DNA from: an uncultured Bacteroides sp.
Lineage (GTDB): Bacteria; Bacteroidota; Bacteroidia; Bacteroidales; Bacteroidaceae
Reading direction: 5' to 3'
DNA length: 64,000 bases
NCBI RefSeq assembly: GCF_902491285.1
Contig: NZ_CABUHK010000023.1
Span: 3,853-67,852, forward strand
How positions within the stretch are numbered: position 1 is the first letter of the stretch; each line of letters starts with the position of its first letter. Under the pieces are notes generated by a model that did not search any database, had not been told where the DNA came from, and saw only the letters and a list, made by a program, of their open reading frames with translations. Below, piece after piece: positions 46,732 to 53,720 of this stretch. Position numbers and translations under genes: made by a program.

Positions 46732-48204
46732 ATGAGACGAATAAGAATATTCATAAGCAGCGTACAGAGTGAGTTTGCCGAAGAACGTGCAATGCTTTGT
46801 CATTATATCCGAACAGACGTGCTGTTGGGAAAATTCTTTGAGCCGTTTATTTTTGAGGAAGTACCGGCTAATGAGTATTCTGCAAATCATGTTTATCTGA
46901 AAGAAGTTGAGTTATGCGACATATACTTGGGGCTGTATGGTAATCTGTATGGATACGAGGATGGGGAAGGTATTTCTCCAACAGAGCGAGAGTATGATTT
47001 GGCGGCATCACTGCATAAAAGTCGGCTTATCTATATAAAAAGCATTGGTGAGGAAAAAAGACATCCCAAAGAAAAAGCATTGATAAGAAAAGTAGAGCAA
47101 GATATAGTACGTAAGACTTTTGTAGATATTGACGGATTACGAACTTCGGTATATGCTTCTTTAATCAGATATTTGGAAGAAAAGGAATATATCCGGTGGC
47201 GACCGTTTGATGCTTCCTGCGATAATGGAGCAACATTGAAGGATTTGGATGAGGACAAAATGAGGAATTTTATACACATGGCTCGTTCAAAACGTAACTT
47301 CCCGCTGTCGGTGGAAACTTCTCCTGAGGTTTTGCTTACTCATTTAGATTTAATTGATGAAAATGGGCGTTTGGCTAATGCGGCCATATTATTGTTCGGG
47401 AAGAAACCTCAGAAGTATTTCATTACTTCAGAGGTAAAGTGCGTGCAATTTTATGGAGATGTAGTAGAGAAACCAATGCCGGCATATCAGATATACAGAG
47501 GCGATGTTTTTGAATTGGTAGATCAAGCTACAAGTTTTGTCATGAGCCGTATTGATAATTGGGTAGGAACAAGGGCAGAGGGAGAAAAAGCTGATATTCC
47601 AACACGTCCTGAATTGCCTATTGATGCCGTAAAGGAAGCCATTGTAAATGCTGTGTGTCATAGAGACTACACAAGTAATGCGAGTGTGCAGATAATGTTA
47701 TTTCGCAACAGACTGGAAGTCTGGAATCCGGGAACATTACCATATGGTCTTACCGTTCATAAACTTCATGGACCGCATAAATCGTTACCTGCAAATCCGT
47801 TGCTTGCTGACCCAATGTATTGGAATGGATATATCGAGAAAGTGGGAACAGGTACAGAGGACATTATCAATAAGTGTCGGGAATATGGTTTAAAGTCTCC
47901 TGAATTTTATCAAGAAGAAGATTTTAGAGTAGTCATCTGGAGAGTAATCGAAGGACAAGACGTTCCAAAGGTGATCCAAAGCGTTCCAAATAACGATCCA
48001 AAGGCGATCCAAAGCGTTCCAGACAATGAAACTAGACTCTTGGAGATGATAACGGAGAATCCCTCAGTGTCAAGGGCAGAACTTGCCAAGCGACTTGAGT
48101 TAAGTGAACGGCAAATAAGAAAAATAATTGACCAGTTACGGAATGCTGGTAAGTTAAAACGAGAAGGTGGTAAGATTGGAAAATGGATTATTACTGGAGA
48201 ATAG
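46732..48204 (+). CDS. DUF4062 - ATP-binding (HATPase_c_4) - winged-helix protein
   Basis: A 490-residue cytoplasmic protein. Residues 1-110 are DUF4062 (RIRIFISSVQSEFAEERAML, then VELCDIYLGLYGNLYG), a fold seen in predicted signalling and conflict proteins. Residues about 180-400 match the GHKL ATP-binding domain of Schlafen/AlbA_2-type regulators (EAIVNAVCHRDYTSNASVQI, RLEVWNPGTLPYGLT, GTGTEDIINKCREYG), but the usual AlbA_2 DNA-binding domain before it is replaced by DUF4062. A proline-rich linker has an 11-residue tandem repeat at 47965-48030. The C-terminal 60 residues are a winged helix (LSERQIRKIIDQLRNAGKLK). It may sense a signal through DUF4062 and act on DNA. No membrane or export signal. 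Confidence 0.85.
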   Translation: MRRIRIFISSVQSEFAEERAMLCHYIRTDVLLGKFFEPFIFEEVPANEYSANHVYLKEVELCDIYLGLYGNLYGYEDGEGISPTEREYDLAASLHKSRLIYIKSIGEEKRHPKEKALIRKVEQDIVRKTFVDIDGLRTSVYASLIRYLEEKEYIRWRPFDASCDNGATLKDLDEDKMRNFIHMARSKRNFPLSVETSPEVLLTHLDLIDENGRLANAAILLFGKKPQKYFITSEVKCVQFYGDVVEKPMPAYQIYRGDVFELVDQATSFVMSRIDNWVGTRAEGEKADIPTRPELPIDAVKEAIVNAVCHRDYTSNASVQIMLFRNRLEVWNPGTLPYGLTVHKLHGPHKSLPANPLLADPMYWNGYIEKVGTGTEDIINKCREYGLKSPEFYQEEDFRVVIWRVIEGQDVPKVIQSVPNNDPKAIQSVPDNETRLLEMITENPSVSRAELAKRLELSERQIRKIIDQLRNAGKLKREGGKIGKWIITGE

Positions 48205-48501
48205 TAAGAACAGTAGCTAAATTCCTTGATTAAGCAAAGGGTTTGGCTGTTGTTGTACTAGAGTTGTTTTGATGAGATGCGAAGCGCAGCAGATTGGTGT
48301 AACTATAATGTCGCCGAATCGTTACTGACAACTATCTGCTTCTCTGCTCAATGTTGTTATCCAGACAGATATAAAAAAAGTTCTTATCCGAAACAAAGAT
48401 AATCATTTTGGAAGTTGATATGTCAAAAACAATCCGTATGTTTGCTCTGTTTTAATTAAAAAGGTGATTAACATTCATTTAATATCTGCGAACAATAGGA
48501 T
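48205..48501. other. Spacer between cassette and MscS gene with promoter
   Basis: The right part holds a consensus promoter for the MscS gene: TTG (48415-48417), 19-base spacer, TATGTTTG (48437-48444). The left part (about 48240-48360) contains an imperfect inverted repeat built on AGCAGAT/ATCTGCT and looks like a non-coding dispersed element, but I cannot identify it. Confidence 0.5.
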
Positions 48502-50358
48502 ATGGAAATAAATAGGATGAAAAGAATAATGCTGGTGTTGCTGATGTCTTTTGGGGCAATGGGTGCACAGGCGCAGTTGGAACAGGCTGTCAAGAAGATA
48601 TTTGCCGGAGATACCATAGCCAGTAAACATACCGCTTTGAAGCGGGACTCGGATTCGGCCTATGTGGCAAACCTGCAAAAGACATTGGAAGAAGCCCGGC
48701 TCAATGAAGCGAATATGCGTATGGAGATGGAGCAGATGAAGCTTCAGATGGCTGCCGCCGATTCAGTGAAATATGCTCAACAACGCCAACGTATCGACTC
48801 TCTGCGCCAGTTCACCAAAGGAATACCCGTAGTGGCGGACGATGATACTTTATTCTATCTTTTCACCAAACGTGGCGGATACACTCCTCAGCAACGTGCG
48901 CAGATGACCGGTGCTGCGATTGAAGAACTGGGAAGACGCTTCAATCTCCGTCCCGACTCCGTGTCAATCGACCATTCGGATATTGTTTCCGATTTGATGT
49001 ACGGCAATAAGGTACTGCTCTCTCTCACGGATCAGGACGCTTTGTGGGAAGGCATTTCCCGTGACTCTCTCGCTAAGGAAAGGCAGCAGAATGTTGTAAC
49101 CAAGTTACACGAGATGAAAGCGGAGCACGGACTTTGGCGAATGGTGAAGCGTGTGCTTTATTTTATCCTGGTGATTGTCGGCCAATATTTCCTGTTCCGT
49201 CTGACCAACTGGTTGTTCCGTAAGCTGAAAACACGTATCCTGCGTCTGAAAGATACGAAGATAAGGCCTGTGTCCATTCAGGGATATGAACTGCTGGATG
49301 CGCAGAAACAGGCTAACTTGTTAGTCTTCCTTGCGGGTATAGGGCGGTATATCCTTATGGGTTTGCAGCTATTGATTACTATCCCGCTGATTTTTATCAT
49401 TTTCCCGCAGACGGAAGGATTGGCTTATCGTATATTAGGTTATATCTGGAATCCTATCCGCGGTATTTTTGTGGGTATCATCGACTATATTCCCAAACTG
49501 TTCACAATCATTGTCATTTGGTATGCAGTGCGGTACTTGGTGCGTCTGGTGCATTATCTGGCACGTGAGATAGAGGCGGGACGCTTGAAATTCAACGGTT
49601 TCTATCCGGATTGGGCAATGCCGACTTTCCATATCGTCCGCTTCCTGCTCTACGCATTTATGATTGCGATGATTTACCCTTATCTGCCGGGTTCCGATTC
49701 GGGAGTATTTCAAGGGATTTCGGTATTTGTCGGATTGATTGTTTCGCTGGGGTCGAGTACGGTAATCGGTAATATCATTGCCGGACTGGTGATTACGTAT
49801 ATGCGTCCCTTCAAGATGGGCGACCGGATTAAACTGAACGATACTACCGGGGATATTATAGAGAAAACGCCGCTTGTCACCCGTATCCGTACACCGAAAA
49901 ATGAGGTGGTCACTGTCCCCAACTCGTTTATCATGTCTTCGCATACCGTGAATTACAGTACCTCGGCGCGCGAGTATGGGCTGATTATCCATTCGGAAGT
50001 ATCTATCGGGTATGATGTTCCCTGGCGACAAGTCAATCAGATATTGATTGATGCTGCGTTGAACACTCCCGGAGTAGTGGATGACCCGCGTCCGTTCGTA
50101 TTGGAAACGTCTTTGAGCGACTGGTATCCGGTCTATCAGATTAATGCTTATATCAAAGAAGCGGATAAGATGGCACAGATTTATTCTGACCTGCACCAGA
50201 ATATTCAGGATAAATTCAATGAAGCAGGAATTGAAATCATGTCTCCGCATTATATGGCTGTCCGGGACGGAAATGCGACGACAATGCCTAAGGATGATTG
50301 GAGGAATGGCAATCCTGTGGATAAAGCGGCACAGGGCGAGACTACTGGGAAGTCATAA
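48502..50358 (+). CDS. MscS-family mechanosensitive ion channel
   Basis: Inner-membrane channel that opens under membrane tension to release solutes. The 618-residue protein has a signal peptide (MGAQAQ), a coiled periplasmic region (residues 25-110), several helices (from about 215) and the pore helix plus MscS beta domain: GLIVSLGSSTVIGNIIAG followed by RPFKMGDRIKLNDTTGDI. An ATG five codons later (48517) gives a cleaner signal peptide and may be the real start. It is longer than E. coli MscS, like the larger YnaI/YbdG group. Confidence 0.92.
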   Translation: MEINRMKRIMLVLLMSFGAMGAQAQLEQAVKKIFAGDTIASKHTALKRDSDSAYVANLQKTLEEARLNEANMRMEMEQMKLQMAAADSVKYAQQRQRIDSLRQFTKGIPVVADDDTLFYLFTKRGGYTPQQRAQMTGAAIEELGRRFNLRPDSVSIDHSDIVSDLMYGNKVLLSLTDQDALWEGISRDSLAKERQQNVVTKLHEMKAEHGLWRMVKRVLYFILVIVGQYFLFRLTNWLFRKLKTRILRLKDTKIRPVSIQGYELLDAQKQANLLVFLAGIGRYILMGLQLLITIPLIFIIFPQTEGLAYRILGYIWNPIRGIFVGIIDYIPKLFTIIVIWYAVRYLVRLVHYLAREIEAGRLKFNGFYPDWAMPTFHIVRFLLYAFMIAMIYPYLPGSDSGVFQGISVFVGLIVSLGSSTVIGNIIAGLVITYMRPFKMGDRIKLNDTTGDIIEKTPLVTRIRTPKNEVVTVPNSFIMSSHTVNYSTSAREYGLIIHSEVSIGYDVPWRQVNQILIDAALNTPGVVDDPRPFVLETSLSDWYPVYQINAYIKEADKMAQIYSDLHQNIQDKFNEAGIEIMSPHYMAVRDGNATTMPKDDWRNGNPVDKAAQGETTGKS

Positions 50359-50359
50359 A

Positions 50360-50388
50360 AGTGTCCCTTTCATTACGAGAGAGACACT
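50360..50388. terminator. Possible terminator hairpin between convergent genes
   Basis: Twelve-base arms (50360-50371 and 50377-50388, AGTGTC/GACACT at the base) with one mismatch and one G-T pair around a 5-base loop, sited between the MscS gene and the convergent lipoprotein gene. No clean T-run follows. Confidence 0.45.
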
Positions 50389-50413
50389 AGCTGTTGTCTG
50401 TTTTTCACTGAAG

Positions 50414-50896
50414 TTAATTATTGCCGGACATGGCGTAATGAATATCAAAACGTCCGTTAGTCAGACGGTTGCCGTTGCCGAATGTCGCGCTGATTATTTT
50501 CGCGTTTGTGTCAAAGCGGCTTACAAAGGCTGTCCCGGCTTCCAGTTCTTCTCCATCGGCTTTTACATTGGTGATGACGGACTCTTCTCCTTCTTTGGGA
50601 GCCAAGAGAGTGAATTCTATATAGAAGCCGGTTTCTTTTGTTCTGACTGAAACGGATAGTTTATCCTCTTCTTCGTTTTTGTAGTAGAAGAATGAATCGT
50701 GTGTCCATAACGGTGAAGGGTGCCAGCCCCAATATCGTCCGCCTACATAAATCCAGCCGTCTACAAGGCATCCGAATGTATCGGCACCTGTGGTTGTGGC
50801 GGGCGGCATTACTGTGATATCCACTGTGTTATCTTCCGTACAGCTACAAAGGCTGAGAATAGAGAAAAGGATGAGTATGTATTTTTTCATCTTCAT
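50414..50896 (-). CDS. Small hypothetical lipoprotein
   Basis: A 160-residue lipoprotein with a textbook signal (ILSLCSCTED). The mature part is predicted beta-rich (GGRYWGWHPSPLW, KETGFYIEFTLLAP) and resembles DUF6252-type Bacteroidetes lipoproteins, an uncertain match. It is the last gene of the seven-gene minus-strand run and starts 11 bases after the barrel protein gene; the pair may work together in the envelope. Confidence 0.7.
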   Translation of the reverse strand: MKMKKYILILFSILSLCSCTEDNTVDITVMPPATTTGADTFGCLVDGWIYVGGRYWGWHPSPLWTHDSFFYYKNEEEDKLSVSVRTKETGFYIEFTLLAPKEGEESVITNVKADGEELEAGTAFVSRFDTNAKIISATFGNGNRLTNGRFDIHYAMSGNN

Positions 50897-50907
50897 CGAA
50901 GCTAAGG

Positions 50908-51558
50908 TTAAAAATAATAAGATAATCCCGTAGTGAGATTCAGACGGGAAAGATTAGCGTCATGGTTCTCATCGAATCTGACGATGGTCGTTTCTCCATG
51001 ATAGTGGGTTTTCATTCTGACAAGTCCGCTGAACAGGTATTGTACACCTATCCCGAGTCCCAGGCTGGAAGTCAGTTTGTAGGTAGCGTTGCTGTTGATA
51101 AGAAAACCTATACTGCTGGCTTTCACTTTCCGCTTCTTGCCGAATACCTCGCTGTTGTTGCGTAAAAAGAGTACGCCGGGCCCTACTCCTCCACGAATCT
51201 GCCAATGCTTGGTATGGGCATTGCACATTCCGATTTGGGGGCTGAAGAAGTGAATCAATAAGTGGTCTTTCCCTTCGGGATGGCTGCCTTTGGAAGAGAA
51301 TCCGGTGTAGATTGCTCCGAAGATGAAACGTTTGATAGGGCGGAAGTGATATTGCCCGTCCCAACTTACCCCCTGCGCAAGTTCGCGCTGATAGCTGTGG
51401 GTGTCGATGGTAAGCGTGGGAGTTCCCTTGAGCATATTACCGTAGCCGGCATGGAAGGAAAAATCATGTCTTTCGAAGTCCTTCTGCGAGAAAAGTGTAC
51501 CATGGCAGGCGACTAGTACGATTATTATTAAAACCGTTTTTAGTTGTGCTTGATTCAT
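50908..51558 (-). CDS. Putative outer-membrane beta-barrel protein
   Basis: A 216-residue exported protein (signal ending HGTLFSQ) with alternating hydrophobic strands and glycines (FSFHAGYGNMLKG, FIFGAIYTGFSSKG, GLGIGVQYLFSG) and a C-terminal aromatic end (GLSYYF), features of small outer-membrane barrels. No specific family recognised. It lies 47 bases after the methyltransferase gene and 11 before the lipoprotein gene. Confidence 0.7.
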   Translation of the reverse strand: MNQAQLKTVLIIIVLVACHGTLFSQKDFERHDFSFHAGYGNMLKGTPTLTIDTHSYQRELAQGVSWDGQYHFRPIKRFIFGAIYTGFSSKGSHPEGKDHLLIHFFSPQIGMCNAHTKHWQIRGGVGPGVLFLRNNSEVFGKKRKVKASSIGFLINSNATYKLTSSLGLGIGVQYLFSGLVRMKTHYHGETTIVRFDENHDANLSRLNLTTGLSYYF

Positions 51559-51605
51559 GTGAAATTAGTTTAGATAGTTAGTTTATTACAAAAGTAGTAA
51601 ATATC

Positions 51606-52811
51606 TCAAGTTTTCTCACAACGGATCAGAATTTTTTGTCCATTATTTAATGTGCTGGCAAATAGGTAGGTATTTCCTCCTTCTGTCAGGCTGATTCGTT
51701 TACGAAGTTCAGCTACTGTGGCAGGAAAGTTGCGTACAGTGATATTGGCTTTTTTAAGGTCGGCCAGGTTTTCCTTTATTTCTTTCTTGTTGAAACTGCA
51801 CTGGCTGATGATACGGAACGCTCTTCCGGGAAAATCTGTAATCAAGGCATCGGAAGTGTAAAGATGACTGTTGGGGTGCAGCTTCTTTACAGGATAGGCT
51901 GCGGCAATACTGCGGAAAGCGCCGGCTTTCAGGAGGGATGTGTTCGGTTCATACAGGTAACTTCCCAATGTGTCGGTATACATACATTCGTTGCGTTGTT
52001 CCTGTTCGCGGGTGAAAACGAAGCGTTGCTCTTCGTGTGTTCCTTTTGTGGAGAGGTTTATACAATGAATAGGGACTTCTTCCGGTGAGGTTTGTCCTGC
52101 TGGCGGTTCTTGTCCGAGTAGTAACAGCAGTTCTTTGCATTCGTTATTGACGGACAGGATATGGACTTCTTGTGTATGCCGCAACTCTTTCAATGCTAAT
52201 GAAAGGTCGAGCATGGGGGAGAGTTTGACCATTACCCGGTTGGCTTTGCTTAGTAAAAGTTCCTCCAGTTCGGCTACGTCCGGTTCGCAGTCGGAGATGG
52301 CTACGGTTTTGCCGCCGTGCTCGTTGCGGCGGGCAGGGTCGAGAAAGATGCAGTCTACGGGAGACATTGCTTTCAGGTAGGCTACGCCATCTTCATTCTT
52401 GACGGTAATGTGGTTCAGGTTGAGTATGGGAAAGTTGTGTGCCGCTATTTCGCAAAGTTCTTCCTGCCGTTCTACGTAGGTGGCTGATTTGAATTTGGCA
52501 GCAAGGAAAGAGCAGTCTATCCCGAAGCCTGCGGTAAGGTCGGTCAATGATTCACCTTGCAGGAGACTTGCCTTGTAGCGGGCGGTGATTTCCGAAGAGC
52601 ATTGTTCCAGTGACAAGTGTTTCGGATACCATATATCTTCTATCTCCTTCCACGATGGGATTTTTTCAGCGGCAACCTGCCGTCCGGCTATCTGGGTGAT
52701 GGCAGTCGGCATGTCTACATTCGGATACTTTTTAGCTTGTAGGGCTAAGGCACGTATATCGTCTGACGAGTGTTCACGGATGAATTGTTGGGTTTCGGGG
52801 AAGATTTGCAT
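51606..52811 (-). CDS. Class I SAM-dependent methyltransferase with THUMP-like domain
   Basis: A 401-residue cytoplasmic protein. Motif I of the SAM site is DLTAGFGIDCSFLA (about residues 94-107), followed by YVERQEELCEIAAHN and the acceptor-site motif FLDPARRNEHGG. The C-terminal part (RAFRIISQCSFNKKEIKENL, RNFPATVAELRKRI) matches the THUMP-like domain, so the substrate is probably RNA. It belongs to a conserved Bacteroidetes family; the exact target is unknown. Confidence 0.85.
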   Translation of the reverse strand: MQIFPETQQFIREHSSDDIRALALQAKKYPNVDMPTAITQIAGRQVAAEKIPSWKEIEDIWYPKHLSLEQCSSEITARYKASLLQGESLTDLTAGFGIDCSFLAAKFKSATYVERQEELCEIAAHNFPILNLNHITVKNEDGVAYLKAMSPVDCIFLDPARRNEHGGKTVAISDCEPDVAELEELLLSKANRVMVKLSPMLDLSLALKELRHTQEVHILSVNNECKELLLLLGQEPPAGQTSPEEVPIHCINLSTKGTHEEQRFVFTREQEQRNECMYTDTLGSYLYEPNTSLLKAGAFRSIAAAYPVKKLHPNSHLYTSDALITDFPGRAFRIISQCSFNKKEIKENLADLKKANITVRNFPATVAELRKRISLTEGGNTYLFASTLNNGQKILIRCEKT

Positions 52812-52887
52812 ATGGGTATTGTTGCGTTATATAGGGGATTATTATGTCGTATGATAGTGATAGTACGGTTAATTGTTGGATGCCGGG

Positions 52888-53661
52888 TTATGGTATTACC
52901 TTGTATTTCAGCCTGGCTACGTCGCGGCTGCAAAAGTTGAAGTGCCACCACTCACTGGGCAATGCGCGGAATCCGGCTTCTTTCATTACTTTTCGTAACA
53001 GTATCCGGTTTTGCCGTTCTGCCTCGCTCATTTTTCCGTTACGTACCAGTTCGCTTTCGTGGGTGATATGTGCTTCTATACCTAAATGGTCGACTTTTGT
53101 TCCCATTGGTAATGGTTGTCCCAAAGAATCCTGGATGCTGATGTCTACTGCCAGTCCGTAATTGTGGAGTCCGCCGCCACGGTTCGGGTTGGAGACGTAT
53201 TTATATTTAGATGTTCCTTTCACTATATTCCACATCTTTTTTTGTACGGACATCGGACGGGCGGCGTCATAAATGAGGAGACTGTAAGACGGGTGCAGTT
53301 CTTTCAATGCTCTTTGTGCTTTCACAAGGGCATATGCAGCGTCCGGATGTAGATAGGCTTCCGACAAATTGTCATAAAGCACCTCTCCGGTGAAATTATC
53401 AGCTTGTGTGTACATCAGTTTCACTACCAGGCTACTGTCCAGTTCGGCAACGTTCACCAAACCCAAAGAGTCCATATAGAGAGCCATTGCGCTTTTCATC
53501 GGTTGCGGAGTGGGGGGACATTCTTTCCGGAGTTGTATATCATCCGATGGATGCTCGTATTCCGCTATGGCGGAGTTTCCCTTTTCCTTGTGACCGGAAA
53601 CGGAAGTACATTCTGCCAGCAGCAGGCAGAGGATAGGCAAACTATATTTTAGAAATCTCAT
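52888..53661 (-). CDS. M15-family D-alanyl-D-alanine dipeptidase (VanX/DdpX-like)
   Basis: Zinc dipeptidase of 257 residues cleaving D-Ala-D-Ala or related cell-wall dipeptides. Zinc ligands and catalytic groups are visible in LHNYGLAVDIS (His, Asp), EAHITHESELVR and EWWHFNF (Glu and His). The N-terminus MRFLKYSLPILCLLLAECTS is a signal sequence with a lipoprotein-like Cys, so the start is 53661 rather than the longer frame to 53772, whose extra 37 residues overlap the upstream gene. In this place it more likely takes part in peptidoglycan recycling than resistance; no van regulators are near. Confidence 0.88.
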   Translation of the reverse strand: MRFLKYSLPILCLLLAECTSVSGHKEKGNSAIAEYEHPSDDIQLRKECPPTPQPMKSAMALYMDSLGLVNVAELDSSLVVKLMYTQADNFTGEVLYDNLSEAYLHPDAAYALVKAQRALKELHPSYSLLIYDAARPMSVQKKMWNIVKGTSKYKYVSNPNRGGGLHNYGLAVDISIQDSLGQPLPMGTKVDHLGIEAHITHESELVRNGKMSEAERQNRILLRKVMKEAGFRALPSEWWHFNFCSRDVARLKYKVIP

Positions 53662-53720
53662 TCGGACTTTTGTATTTAGTGCGCCAAAGATACTTCTTTT
53701 TGGCTTTAACTCCAATCTTC

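Noticed and set aside
48394..48401. Minus-strand -7-like box (TATCTTTG)
   Set aside because: It would drive transcription back into the cassette's 3' end, where no minus-strand gene exists; chance match.
49435..50250. 271-residue open frame on the minus strand
   Set aside because: Antisense to the MscS channel core; no domain or promoter.
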